Source: Oleiphilus messinensis (GTDB lineage: Bacteria; Pseudomonadota; Gammaproteobacteria; Pseudomonadales; Oleiphilaceae). From it: 64,000 nucleotides of DNA. The notes beneath the pieces were generated by a model that searched no databases, was not told where the DNA came from, and saw only the letters and a program-made list of their open reading frames with translations. The position numbers were made by a program, and so were the translations under genes. Below are positions 17,445-26,617 of the stretch, one piece after another. How positions within the stretch are numbered: position 1 is the stretch's first letter; the number at the start of each line of letters is the position of its first letter. Where the stretch lies: assembly GCF_002162375.1 (NCBI RefSeq), contig NZ_CP021425.1, positions 2,877,001 to 2,941,000 of the forward strand, given 5' to 3'.

Positions 17445-18023
17445 TTAATCCTGACCTGGTGCAGATTTCAGGGTTAATGGACACCCAGCGACGACCAAAA
17501 CCGCTCGGGACGCGACTTTTGCCAGTGCTTGATTCAACCAGCCGGCCTCATCTGCAAAGGTTCTACTCAGCTCGCCCATTGGCACAATACCGCTGCCCAC
17601 CTCGTTACTTACAATAATAATATCTTTTTCAGGCTGTTCCTGTTGGGACAGTTCCAGTGCGGATAAAAAGGCATCGCGCTGGTCACGCCAACGTTCCAGG
17701 TTTTCGTTGCATAACCAATTGCTGAGCCACAGGGTCATGCAATCGATGAGCAGCAGGCTATCCTGCTTTATTCGAGCTGTGCCCGGCGTTGCAGACTTAT
17801 TGGCTGAAGCGTCCGTAATCAGTTTGGCTAAGTCAAATGGCTCTTCAACGGTTGTCCAGGTCGATGGTCTGGATTGCCGATGGTGCGCTATTCGCTGTTG
17901 CATCCCCTTGTCCCCTGCTGTGGCGGTGGCAATGTAGGTCACGTGTTTTGAGCTGATTTTGGCGAGGTGCTCCGCATAGCTGCTTTTGCCGGAACGAGCA
18001 CCGCCGAGAATGAGTTGAATCAT
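17445..18023 (-). CDS. cobU: adenosylcobinamide kinase / adenosylcobinamide-phosphate guanylyltransferase
   Basis: CobU/CobP is a bifunctional enzyme that phosphorylates adenosylcobinamide and then attaches GMP, a step in nucleotide-loop assembly and cobinamide salvage. The 192-residue protein carries the P-loop GGARSGKSS (7-15), the HHRQSRP segment with the guanylylation histidine region, and IVSNEVGSGIVP (about 140-151), all family signatures. It sits between btuC and btuF in the riboswitch-controlled operon, so imported cobinamide can be processed at once. Other loop-assembly genes are not in the window. Confidence 0.93.
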   Translation of the reverse strand: MIQLILGGARSGKSSYAEHLAKISSKHVTYIATATAGDKGMQQRIAHHRQSRPSTWTTVEEPFDLAKLITDASANKSATPGTARIKQDSLLLIDCMTLWLSNWLCNENLERWRDQRDAFLSALELSQQEQPEKDIIIVSNEVGSGIVPMGELSRTFADEAGWLNQALAKVASRAVLVVAGCPLTLKSAPGQD

Positions 18024-18115
18024 TTAAAATTTCACCAGTTAGAAACGGTTGGATACTTCAGTGTCACAGTGTTTATACGGGGTTTGATTTAAAGTGGGCT
18101 TGGCTTCTAGTCAAT

Positions 18116-18172
18116 TTTTACGGTTACTCGATAGCTTTACGGTTATTCTATATCTTTGCGGCTGCGATATTT
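18116..18172. repeat. 3 x 19 bp imperfect tandem repeat across the btuC stop
   Basis: Units 18116-18134, 18135-18153 and 18154-18172 share a CTTTACGGTTA-like core. The btuC stop codon (18143-18145) is in the middle unit, so the last codons of btuC are made of repeat sequence. Confidence 0.7.
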
Positions 18173-19159
18173 GAGAATAACAAAGAAAAACAGACTGCCC
18201 ACAGTAGAGGTTACAATACCAATTGGGAGTACTTGATTGGTAAGGGTTGAGTGGGCCACGATATCAACCCAAACCATAAACGTTCCCCCCAGGAAGATAC
18301 ACATGATCAACATTCTGTGGATCTGTGCGCCAACCAGAAAACGGGCAATATGAGGAATCATCAACCCTACGAAACCGATTCCGCCCACATGGGCGACGAG
18401 CACGCCGGTTATCGCAGCACAGACTAATAATACTAGCAACCTGAACTGGTTTACCGGCACACCCAAAGTATGGGCATTCTCATCACCCGCCTGAAGTACG
18501 CCAATCCAGCGATGAAAAATCAGGAACAGAATCGTACCCGTTAGAACCGTAACCCAGGGTAGAGCGAGTTCATGCCATTGGCTGTCGGAAAAGCTGCCCA
18601 TCATCCAGAAAAGTAATGTTGCCGCGAGTTGCGGGCTTGAGTAATACAGAATCAAGCTGGTGAATGCACTCAGCATGAAGGACACCGCAACACCGGACAG
18701 CAACAGACGTTCCACGATGGCAGCAGAGCGGCCCGCCAGCGCGAGCATCAAAATCACAGAGAACATTGCCCCCAGGAATGCCCCTAGGGTAATGGATATC
18801 GCGATTGAGGATGCCAGGGACATCACAATCGAGGCACCCAGTGAAGCGCCGGAAGAAATACCGAAAAGATACGGGTCTGCTAAAGGGTTACGGGTGACCG
18901 ATTGCATCATGGCTCCGGTAATCGCTAAACCAGCTCCGGTTATCAGGGCCATCAGAATTCGCGGCAGCCGGATTTCCCAGATGATCCGTTGCGTCAATTC
19001 CGGTGCGTCGCAGTTGTCCTGAAAGGGGCAGATGAAAAGACTGCGCAGGACATCCATCAGATTCACCGCAACACTCCCGCTGCAGGTGGCGGCCAGGAGA
19101 GTGGCAAAAAGCAGGCCGATGGCGATCCCGATCAGCAGCACGGGGCGGCGAGATATCAT
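18143..19159 (-). CDS. btuC: vitamin B12 ABC transporter permease BtuC
   Basis: A 338-residue FecCD-family permease with about ten hydrophobic segments. Landmarks are the LPRILMALITGAGLAITGA segment near residues 67-86, RNPLADPYLFGISSGASLG (conserved contact and loop region), and GGIGFVGLMIPHIAR near residue 263. It pairs with the ATPase upstream (start overlaps the btuD end by ATGA) and the binding protein BtuF two genes on. It would move cobalamin across the inner membrane. The coding end is formed by a short tandem repeat. Confidence 0.92.
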   Translation of the reverse strand: MISRRPVLLIGIAIGLLFATLLAATCSGSVAVNLMDVLRSLFICPFQDNCDAPELTQRIIWEIRLPRILMALITGAGLAITGAMMQSVTRNPLADPYLFGISSGASLGASIVMSLASSIAISITLGAFLGAMFSVILMLALAGRSAAIVERLLLSGVAVSFMLSAFTSLILYYSSPQLAATLLFWMMGSFSDSQWHELALPWVTVLTGTILFLIFHRWIGVLQAGDENAHTLGVPVNQFRLLVLLVCAAITGVLVAHVGGIGFVGLMIPHIARFLVGAQIHRMLIMCIFLGGTFMVWVDIVAHSTLTNQVLPIGIVTSTVGSLFFFVILKYRSRKDIE

Positions 19160-19977
19160 GCTTCGCCTCGAAATTTGTAGGTGATTCGCGGGTGTTCAGC
19201 AAACGGATGGCGGTCGAGCTGTGCGTTAACATTGAATACAGCCGCCAGATTGTGTTCGGTCAAGACGGTGTTTGCCGCGCCGTCTGCAACGATGGCACCC
19301 TGGTTCAACAGGATGAGTCGGTCACAAAAAGCGGCGGCAAGATTCAAGTCATGGATACTGACAAGTACCGTAATGTTCATCGCTCGAGCCAGCTCGAGTA
19401 CTTCAATCTGGTGATGTACATCGAGATGATTCGTCGGTTCATCCATCAGTAATACGGATGGTTTTTGCACAATCGCTCTGGCGATCATGACCCGCTGTTT
19501 TTCACCGCCCGAGAGTGCATTGAACTCTTGTTGCAGCTGGTGCTCCATGTCGACTTGGCGAGCAGCGTTTACGATCTGCTCACGGTCTTCCATGCTTTCG
19601 AATGACAGCAGTGATTTATGGGGGGTCAGGCCCATGGCAATAACGTCGCCTGCGCTGAGATCAAATTGCGAGGGCGCTTCTTGCAGTACGACCGCGATTT
19701 GCCGCGCCAATGCCCTGCGAGAGTAGCGACCGATGGCTTTGCCGAAGTAGCTTATGCTGCCCTGATCGGGGTGGGTTTTGCGGTACAGGCAGCGGAGCAA
19801 TGAAGATTTGCCCGCACCATTCGGCCCGATAATCCCGACGAACTGGTTCCGGGGTATCGTAAACGAAATATCATCCAGTATTTGTTTACGATTCGTACCC
19901 CATGACAGGCCTGCAACTTCAAGCGCAACGCTTGACGCAGTGCTTGGGGCGGTTGAAGGCTCTGGCAATTCAGTCAT
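19156..19977 (-). CDS. btuD: vitamin B12 ABC transporter ATPase BtuD-like
   Basis: A 273-residue ABC ATPase with Walker A GPNGAGKSS (about 52-60), a Q-loop, signature LSGGEKQR (about 158-165), Walker B VLLMDEPTNHLD and a switch histidine in SIHDLNLAA. It belongs to the FepC/BtuD branch that serves FecCD-type permeases. It is overlapped by btuC, indicating translational coupling. The first ~15 residues (PEPSTAPSTASS) are low complexity and probably unstructured. Confidence 0.9.
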   Translation of the reverse strand: MTELPEPSTAPSTASSVALEVAGLSWGTNRKQILDDISFTIPRNQFVGIIGPNGAGKSSLLRCLYRKTHPDQGSISYFGKAIGRYSRRALARQIAVVLQEAPSQFDLSAGDVIAMGLTPHKSLLSFESMEDREQIVNAARQVDMEHQLQQEFNALSGGEKQRVMIARAIVQKPSVLLMDEPTNHLDVHHQIEVLELARAMNITVLVSIHDLNLAAAFCDRLILLNQGAIVADGAANTVLTEHNLAAVFNVNAQLDRHPFAEHPRITYKFRGEA

Positions 19978-19989
19978 GACCTTTGTGGT

Positions 19990-21177
19990 TTACTGGCCAC
20001 GCTCGACAAAAACGATTTGCGACGGGTCTTTGGTCAGTGCCAGTTCTGTCTCCACAGCTTCTGTTGCGACATTGAGGATCTGAATCATGGGGGCCGTTGC
20101 ACTCCCGAAGCCGACCCACAGTCGACCTTCCCGATCAAGCTCAACGGATTTCAGGTTTTGTTCTTGAATACCCGCAAAGGGTGCAGTAGATAGGGTTTGA
20201 TTGACAAGGTCAAAGGTGTACAGTGATTCACTGCCAAAACTGGCGTAGGCACGAATAATAGCCTGATTATCGGACACCACTTCCAGGCCAGTGATTTGGC
20301 CAACAGCATTGCTGTCATCGATCAGTAATTCACTGGAATAGTCACTCAGGTTGATGCGTTCAACGCCACCGGTATATTCCGTCGGGAACAGATTTCCGGC
20401 ACCGGCGATGTAGATCTTGCCATTGTGGAGTTCCAGGTCGTACGGATTTTTGACCTGTAACGGCATACCCGGCAGGTTGCCGCCTTTGCCAGTATTCACT
20501 TCGGTGTCCGTGGTGGTATCAATCACAACCAGATAAGCCTGTGCCGGGGTATAGCCGTTGGCGCGATCCAGCCCTTGCAGGGTGACATAGAGTTTTCCGT
20601 CTGAGAGTACGGCAGCATTCATCTCGGGAATGCCATCGGCTGAGTCATAGGCGCTCAAGTCGATCTCGCCCAGTTTAAACTGATCTTCATCCGCTGCACT
20701 GACCGATGGATCGACGATCCACATTTTGCTCGAGCCATAGCGTAAAACGTAGGCTTTATTGTCGCTGGCAAAAACGATGTCGTAGGGGTTGCTGCCACTT
20801 TCACCTTCTGAATTGACTGAAAATTGCCACTCTGCAACAGCAGGCGTATCGAAATGGTACTTGGTGATATTGTCCTGCTGGAATCGTCCGATACGGTAAA
20901 AGTAATTACCCTGCGCGGCTACGGCAATATCCGAGCGGTCGGAAGCCGCATAGTCATTAACGATATCTCCGGGTTCTACGCTTTCGGCAATACTGATGCT
21001 GCTGGATAAAAAATCATTCCCGATGGCCGCGATTACGGCGACTTCCGGTGCTTCAACCCGGTCTGTAATGGTGTTGTAGCTGTCACCTCCACAGCCTGTC
21101 AAATAGGCCAGTGGCAGGGTGAGCAATGCCAACCGTGCAGCATTGGTGGTGACTTTAGAGCGTGTTTTCATCGTCAT
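19990..21177 (-). CDS. beta-propeller lipoprotein in the B12 operon (YncE/BtuG-like)
   Basis: A 395-residue lipoprotein with lipobox LTGC near residues 26-29. The mature part is made of repeated blades (for example NPYDIVFASDNKAYVLRYG and NPYDLELHNGKIYIAG, each with a strand pair), so it should form a propeller of about seven blades. It lies between btuB and btuD in the riboswitch operon. In Bacteroides, BtuG is a propeller lipoprotein that captures B12 for BtuB; here a gammaproteobacterial operon has a similar pairing. Sequence similarity to BtuG was not tested, so the role is inferred from architecture and context. Confidence 0.72.
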   Translation of the reverse strand: MTMKTRSKVTTNAARLALLTLPLAYLTGCGGDSYNTITDRVEAPEVAVIAAIGNDFLSSSISIAESVEPGDIVNDYAASDRSDIAVAAQGNYFYRIGRFQQDNITKYHFDTPAVAEWQFSVNSEGESGSNPYDIVFASDNKAYVLRYGSSKMWIVDPSVSAADEDQFKLGEIDLSAYDSADGIPEMNAAVLSDGKLYVTLQGLDRANGYTPAQAYLVVIDTTTDTEVNTGKGGNLPGMPLQVKNPYDLELHNGKIYIAGAGNLFPTEYTGGVERINLSDYSSELLIDDSNAVGQITGLEVVSDNQAIIRAYASFGSESLYTFDLVNQTLSTAPFAGIQEQNLKSVELDREGRLWVGFGSATAPMIQILNVATEAVETELALTKDPSQIVFVERGQ

Positions 21178-21201
21178 GGTTAAGTCTCATATTTAAAATG
21201 G

Positions 21202-21277
21202 GTCAAAGTTAGCAGCGTTGGCCAGCGTTAACAGCGTACGTCAACGTTAACAGAGCGGGTCAAAGCTAAAATCGCTG
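21202..21277. repeat. 4 x 19 bp imperfect tandem repeat across the btuB stop
   Basis: Units start at 21202, 21221, 21240 and 21259 and share a GTCAACGTTAACAG-like core. The btuB stop codon (21266-21268) lies in the last unit; the rest fills the space to the next gene of the operon. Confidence 0.75.
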
Positions 21278-23329
21278 TAATACGGATGCCAGGAAATGTC
21301 GTCCGGGATTAGGGTAACCATTGAACGCTTCAAAGTTTTCATCAGTGATGTTTTTCACTTCCAGCGTCAGCCTGGTTCTTCCCTGAGGTGCTGCGTTCCA
21401 TTTCAACGTTAAATTGATTTGATCCCGGACTGGTATCGGCACAGCTTCTGTATTGTCGTAAAAACCGCCTGATTCGTGTTCGTATTCAACTTGGGCGGAA
21501 TAACAATCATAGGTAAACAGCAGTGACAAGTACTGCGCCAGTTCGTGGTTTCCTGCCAGGTTTTTACCTTTCTGGACGGTGATGTTACTGGTGTTTTTCG
21601 TATCCTGAATTGTGGTTCTGCTGTTCAGGGCGAGCCAGTGGGCCGGATCGTAGCGGGCTTCCAGCTCAATGCCGCGGATTACGGCTGCACTGATATTTTC
21701 GTATTTTCCCACCCCCTGAGAATCATAGGTGGTGACGATGGCGTTATCCAGCCATCGCTGAAAATAGGCAGTGCCCAGAGATAAATCGCCGAGGTTGTTG
21801 TGGGAAAATGTGGCCTGGAAGCCAAGATCGGCGTTAATGGCTTCTTCTGCCACGAGATCCGGATTGCCTTTGAACAGCCCTCGATCCCCGAATTTTTCTG
21901 ACAGGCGGGGTACCCGTGTGCCCCGTGAGAGGTTGGACTTGACGGTCAACCAGTCGGTTAGATCAACCCTGACGCCGGACTGCCAGGAGAAATAGTTTTC
22001 ATGGTTTTTCATAAACCCGTCGTTTTCCGTTACGGGTTGGTCGCCTTTATCCTGTAGATCTTGAAACCGTATTCCCAGTTGCAGCAGTCCCCGGTTTTCC
22101 ATGAAGTCCATTTCATCCTGTAGTGAGAGTAGGAGTGAATGGCGGCTAAAATGCTGTTGACCCTGAGTGAAGGTTTCCTGCTTGTTAAGATAGTCGTCGT
22201 AACGCCACTCGGTCATCACGGCCAGCAAATGATTACTGATCCGACGATTCGCATTTACTGCGATACCAAATGAGTCAGTAACGGATGTTTCATTTTGGAT
22301 GCCGATACCGACACGGCCCTGGATATCGACGTAGTGATCCTTGTTGCGCGCGTACACAAATCCGACGGTGTAATTTGCAAAATCAAACTGTTTGTCGATA
22401 TAGTTCAGATTTAACTGGGTCAGGCTGGAGTCGAGGGTTGCGTTATTATCGACGGTGTTGCCCCGATCCGGAATTTCCTGATTTTTACTATAGTGCTGAA
22501 TACCGAACTTGATTTGTTGTTGATCGGTTACCGCATAGTCCAGTGCGAACAGGCCATTTAACATCTCAACCGCGGCGTTGTTACGCTTTTGATTTTTGTC
22601 ATCGTTTGAATTTAATTCTGTTAGATTATCGTTTGTGAGCTTGAAATCGTTATCACTGCTTTGATAGCCGAATGCGCCTTTGATCAATAACCTGTCCAGG
22701 CTGTAATTGAGGCTGAGGTCGGCTTTCTGGCGGCCAAATGAACCATATCCGAGAGATACTTCCCCTGAATTTTCATGGTCATTGTGGATCGTGGTGATAT
22801 TGATAGCGCCACCAATGACTGATTGGCCAAACTGAACGGGCGGAGCGCCGCGATAGATCTCGATTGATTGAACCTGGCTCAGGGATATTCGGCTTAGATC
22901 TACCAACCCGGTGACGATGTTGTTGAGTAAAACCCCATCAAGATAGACGCTAACCTGTTGTGAGGAGGATCCCCGCAAATAGATAAAAGACAATGACCCG
23001 AGACCACCGGTCTCGCGTACCTGAATGCTGGTTTGTTTCTTTAACACATCTGGAAGTGAGGCCAGTTTCCCTTCGAACTCGGCGCGGGGGATTACTGAAA
23101 CAAACCCTGGAAGCGCATCCGGTGTAACCTGGTTAGCCGGGAGTTGTTCGCCGATAATCGTCATCTCTTCCAATAGCGGAGTCGCTTCAGGTTCCTTTAC
23201 GGGCGTAGATGTAGATAGCGCGTACGCTTCCGGCAGGATTGAAAACGATGTGGCCAGAAAACAGGCTGAAGTCAACCGGTTGCAGTATTCATGTTTGGCA
23301 ACGGGGAAGCGAAAAAACAAAGATTTCAA
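21266..23329 (-). CDS. btuB: TonB-dependent vitamin B12 receptor BtuB
   Basis: A 687-residue outer-membrane receptor. After a signal peptide (to about residue 38) comes a TonB-box-like EEMTIIGEQ, a plug domain (VIPRAEFEGKL, LRGSSSQQVSVYLDGVLLNN, IEIYRGAPPVQFGQSVIGG) and a 22-strand-type barrel ending in FLASVLQRF. The plug sequence is typical of the BtuB group. It is the first gene behind a cobalamin riboswitch and heads the operon, which fixes the substrate as cobalamin or related corrinoids. The start ATG is followed by MKSLFFRF; its leader contains a 19-bp direct repeat. Confidence 0.92.
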   Translation of the reverse strand: MKSLFFRFPVAKHEYCNRLTSACFLATSFSILPEAYALSTSTPVKEPEATPLLEEMTIIGEQLPANQVTPDALPGFVSVIPRAEFEGKLASLPDVLKKQTSIQVRETGGLGSLSFIYLRGSSSQQVSVYLDGVLLNNIVTGLVDLSRISLSQVQSIEIYRGAPPVQFGQSVIGGAINITTIHNDHENSGEVSLGYGSFGRQKADLSLNYSLDRLLIKGAFGYQSSDNDFKLTNDNLTELNSNDDKNQKRNNAAVEMLNGLFALDYAVTDQQQIKFGIQHYSKNQEIPDRGNTVDNNATLDSSLTQLNLNYIDKQFDFANYTVGFVYARNKDHYVDIQGRVGIGIQNETSVTDSFGIAVNANRRISNHLLAVMTEWRYDDYLNKQETFTQGQQHFSRHSLLLSLQDEMDFMENRGLLQLGIRFQDLQDKGDQPVTENDGFMKNHENYFSWQSGVRVDLTDWLTVKSNLSRGTRVPRLSEKFGDRGLFKGNPDLVAEEAINADLGFQATFSHNNLGDLSLGTAYFQRWLDNAIVTTYDSQGVGKYENISAAVIRGIELEARYDPAHWLALNSRTTIQDTKNTSNITVQKGKNLAGNHELAQYLSLLFTYDCYSAQVEYEHESGGFYDNTEAVPIPVRDQINLTLKWNAAPQGRTRLTLEVKNITDENFEAFNGYPNPGRHFLASVLQRF

Positions 23330-23346
23330 TCAAAATTCCTGCATTT

Positions 23347-23384
23347 ATGTCAAACGGGTACAAATATGTTAAACGGGTACAAAG
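23347..23384. repeat. 2 x 19 bp direct repeat in the btuB leader
   Basis: ATGTCAAACGGGTACAAAT (23347-23365) and a near copy (23366-23384, two changes). They lie between the riboswitch and the btuB start, in the part of the mRNA where an expression platform or ribosome-binding region would be. Confidence 0.75.
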
Positions 23385-23497
23385 CGCAGTGGGGAGGTCA
23401 TTGAGACAATTGAATGAGACGGGGAAGGAGTAGAATGCTTGCGTTCGCCATTTCCCGCATCGCCCACCGCAATGCTGATGTCAATCCTTGAGATCGA

Positions 23498-23695
23498 ATT
23501 TGAGAGGGTCAGGCCGGTCTCCGGACTTATAAGTTGCGCGGCGAACTTCTATTTGCATTCTACCGGGCCGAAAATCAACGCCTTCCCATCGTTAAAGACA
23601 GTGGCCTGTGTTGATTTAATACTTAATTACCGTTGCGGGGGCAGTGCTGGAATTGACTTCAGTCGCACCAGCTTCACGCTTCGTCTTTTGTCTGC
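23498..23695 (-). promoter_or_regulatory. cobalamin riboswitch (AdoCbl-type) upstream of btuB
   Basis: On the minus strand, in order: GGTGC (23664-23668), the CCCCCGCAAC core (23632-23641) followed by GGTAAT, GCCACTG (23599-23605), GGGAAGG (23581-23587), and the B12 box AGTCCGGAGACCGGCC (within 23509-23528). These are the conserved blocks of the cobalamin aptamer in correct order and spacing. The aptamer ends about 170 bases before the btuB start, leaving space for an expression platform. It should repress the operon when cobalamin is abundant. Confidence 0.95.
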
Positions 23696-23808
23696 TTGTT
23701 TCGTCTACTTGAGAGCAAAAAACACCCAACACCCATATTTCAGGCGGGAAGGCTAACCCGATGGTCAGGTTAAGTCAAGTTAATCGAGTTTAACAAAGGT
23801 TAGTGACT

Positions 23809-24642
23809 TTAAAAGCGCCCCAATGCTGTGATTGTGAAGAATCTATTTTCTCCATATGGGTCATCAAGATCCTGGTGATGCAGTGATGCTTTCAAGGCGA
23901 AGGTATCGGTGAAAAAATATTCCGTAAATGCAGCGAGGCCGAAACCATCTTTTTCACCTGTGGCTAAAGATAAGAGGGTGCCGAACGAGAATTGCTGATT
24001 CAGGTAAAGCGCACCACTACCGCTAATAAACAGCGTGTCGTCATCTCGGTCTTCCTCCCATTCCAGGGCTGCATAGAGTTCAACGAATCGACCGTCTGAG
24101 ATCCCGTTGATCTGCGTGAATTCGATCTCGATACTGTTGGATTGTGAGGTGTTCGAAGTATAGCTGCCTTCCACGGTCATATTATCCGCAAGGTAGTATC
24201 CGCCACCGACCATTAGCGTTTCTTTATCTGCAAGATACATTTCCGTTTTAGCGAAAATTGGTTGGTTTGGCAGTTGATACTGTCCTTCGAAATGAAGGCT
24301 GGTATCTGCATCGGGTGCACTGTCATCATCGTCGTATTCGAGACCAGCAGATACCCACGAAGCTTTGTTGAAAAATGATAACGTACTGAGGGGCTTCAGG
24401 GTTTGCGACCCATTGCCACTGCTGGCAGCCCTGGCCTGTTGTGTGCTGACCGGAGCAAGGTAATAAGTGCCCGTGGCGTCGAGCAGCGTACGATCAAAAC
24501 GCTGATCACCAGAGTCTTTTTCAGCCTGAACAAGGGTGCCGGTTAGTTCATATTGATAATCTGCGAATATATTTTGTGAGGGCAAGACGAGTGAAATGAA
24601 TGCAATTGTGCTAGGTACATTAAGCGTGCGATAGCTTTTCAT
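23809..24642 (-). CDS. putative outer membrane porin (paralog 1)
   Basis: A 277-residue protein with a signal peptide (cleavage near IFA-DYQY) and about a dozen alternating strands ending in TITALGRF, as expected for an outer-membrane barrel. It shares FFNKASW, IEIEFT and the starting ADYxYE with the divergent gene at 24934, showing common descent. Acidic patches (DDDDSAPDAD, EEDRDDD) sit in presumed surface loops. Substrate unknown. It faces away from its paralog across a 290-bp shared promoter region. Confidence 0.65.
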   Translation of the reverse strand: MKSYRTLNVPSTIAFISLVLPSQNIFADYQYELTGTLVQAEKDSGDQRFDRTLLDATGTYYLAPVSTQQARAASSGNGSQTLKPLSTLSFFNKASWVSAGLEYDDDDSAPDADTSLHFEGQYQLPNQPIFAKTEMYLADKETLMVGGGYYLADNMTVEGSYTSNTSQSNSIEIEFTQINGISDGRFVELYAALEWEEDRDDDTLFISGSGALYLNQQFSFGTLLSLATGEKDGFGLAAFTEYFFTDTFALKASLHHQDLDDPYGENRFFTITALGRF

Positions 24643-24933
24643 GAGTACATCCCTGAAGCTGTTTAACGATCCGTGTATTTACCGTGTAACCCGGTCGGGT
24701 TTTTAGCGGTAAAGCCTGGTTTATTTGATCGGTGGAGCGATCGATTGTGAAAAAACGTCCACATCTTTTCACTGGTGGCGGATGCTACCATATAGACTTT
24801 TTGATTGGAAGGTGCTGATTCCAGACACAAAATTTTAAGTTTGTATTCCGCTATATGCTGTGGCAGAATCTGCCCAGCTCAGGGCTTGGAGGCTCTGTGG
24901 TGATGACTCAATCTGAAACAGGGAAGTGTACAT

Positions 24934-25860
24934 ATGCCTGCTCGCCAAGATACATTTGTTCGTTCTGTCAAATCAATCCTTTGTTCTGGTCCAATCGTTA
25001 TCGGTTTATTGATCCCATTCAGCCCATCCGTCAATGCCGATTACCGTTATGAAGCCAGTGCTTCGTTCAATCATTCCTCCAGCAAGTCACGTGGCGCTAT
25101 TAATCTGGCCGAGTGTAATCTTACTTATGACAGTTATATGCTGCCGGTAAACCCTTTAAATCCGGGGTATGGCTTTGGTTATAACTGGTATTATGATTGT
25201 GACAATGTGAGCTCTGGATCCAGTCAGAAACAAAAGCGGATTTCGCTTCAAGGCAAATACTTTCTGAAGCCGGTTAAAACTTCGGTGAATCAACCGTTGG
25301 CAGAAGCGGCGTTTTTCAATAAATCATCCTGGGGTGAAGTCGGTATCAGCCTGGCTGACCCTGATTCGGGCAAAAATATCAAAACCCTTGAACTGGGCGG
25401 GCGTTACGTTCTGCCAAACGGTGTATTCGCATCGACTTTGATTCGCAATGGTGATATCGATGATGTAGCACTGGAACTGGGTCAATACATCGATACCGAG
25501 ACCACGGTGAGTGGTCGCTACAAAGTCAGTGACTATATCGCCCAGTTGGAAGGGCATTTCAAGAAAGTATCGCGTTTCAGTGGCACGAACTTTATCGGAC
25601 TTGACGCATCAATAGGTTTGCTTGATGGTTCGCGGGATGAAACAGCTTACCGTCTGGCTGCAGAAGCCGATTATTATTTCGATAGTCATTGGAGTGCAGG
25701 TGGGCAATTCGGGTTCACATTCGGTGATTTCAAAGAGCAATTAATCGGTATTCAAAGCCGCTATTTCTTTAACGAACAATTGTCGGTCACCGGTGTATTA
25801 CAACGGGAAAATAAATCCAAGACCAATCTGATCGAGATCGAATTCACTGGTCGTTGGTAA
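24934..25860 (+). CDS. putative outer membrane porin (paralog 2)
   Basis: A 308-residue relative of the divergent gene at 23809-24642, with a signal peptide (cleavage near VNA-DYRY), the shared FFNKSSW and IEIEFT segments, and a C-terminal tryptophan (FTGRW) where barrels carry an aromatic residue. An N-terminal insertion contains two cysteines (AECNL and YYDCDN) that may form a disulfide; paralog 1 lacks it. Function unknown. Confidence 0.62.
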   Translation: MPARQDTFVRSVKSILCSGPIVIGLLIPFSPSVNADYRYEASASFNHSSSKSRGAINLAECNLTYDSYMLPVNPLNPGYGFGYNWYYDCDNVSSGSSQKQKRISLQGKYFLKPVKTSVNQPLAEAAFFNKSSWGEVGISLADPDSGKNIKTLELGGRYVLPNGVFASTLIRNGDIDDVALELGQYIDTETTVSGRYKVSDYIAQLEGHFKKVSRFSGTNFIGLDASIGLLDGSRDETAYRLAAEADYYFDSHWSAGGQFGFTFGDFKEQLIGIQSRYFFNEQLSVTGVLQRENKSKTNLIEIEFTGRW

Positions 25861-26104
25861 TACCCAGAGAATCAGTAACGCCCCGGCGATATCCTTCGCG
25901 GTCAATGGTAGCTTGGCCGCCTACATAAATCATTATCCTGTGTATGCATTATTGTTGTCTTTTTTCTGGTGTGATTCCTGATTGCGCCATTCAAAGAGAT
26001 TACTGTTTGTTATCAAAAGTCAAAAAACTGTTGTATTTGGTCATGAACTGATTTGCGCTCCTTTGTATCTTTGTTTAACGCAGAGACAAGAGAGGATTCA
26101 GCCT

Positions 26105-26617
26105 GTGCAACTTAAATCAACATTCAACGAACAAGATCTTCAAGCCTACCGGGTCGCTGATCCGGATACCGCCCGCTTACCCGCCGGTCAAATGAACATG
26201 ATTGATTGTGTAACCCATATCCATAACGAAGGAGGACGTTATGGCCAGGGGGAAATCAAAGCAGAATATAAAATAACTCCCGATAAATGGTTTTTCGATT
26301 GTCACTTTCCGGGCGACCCAGTCATGCCGGGCTGTCTGGGGCTGGATGCGCTCTGGCAGCTTTCCGGTTTTTATTTATCGTGGGCGGGTTATCGAGGACG
26401 TGGTCGGGCATTAGGTTGCGGCTCGGTAAAGTTTTCAGGGGAAATATTACCCGAAACCGGGGTGGTGAGCTATCAGGTTGATGTCCGCAGAACATTGAAA
26501 AAAGGGATGACCATGATTGTTTCTGACGGTTACGTTTATGCGGATGGTGTGCAGATCTATGCGGCTGAGAAACTACGTGTCGCTTTGTTGCCGCGGAACG
26601 AGGGGATGCAGTCATGA
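26105..26617 (+). CDS. fabA: 3-hydroxydecanoyl-ACP dehydratase/isomerase
   Basis: FabA dehydrates 3-hydroxydecanoyl-ACP and isomerises the product, the branch point to unsaturated fatty acids. The GTG at 26105, preceded by AGAGG, gives 170 residues, near the usual 171-172. A longer open frame from 25982 adds 41 residues without family similarity. Catalytic segment [20 protein letters not shown] holds the active His and Asp, and [15 protein letters not shown] follows. It overlaps fabB by ATGA, the usual fabA-fabB operon. Confidence 0.93.
   Translation: MQLKSTFNEQDLQAYRVADPDTARLPAGQMNMIDCVTHIHNEGGRYGQGEIKAEYKITPDKWFFDCHFPGDPVMPGCLGLDALWQLSGFYLSWAGYRGRGRALGCGSVKFSGEILPETGVVSYQVDVRRTLKKGMTMIVSDGYVYADGVQIYAAEKLRVALLPRNEGMQS

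Noticed and set aside
23757-23805. Possible further tandem repeat (GTTAA-rich) near 23757-23805
   Set aside because: Units too irregular to define a period with confidence.
25982-26104. Longer FabA from 25982
   Set aside because: Adds 41 residues without similarity; the GTG at 26105 gives the family length and has AGAGG upstream.
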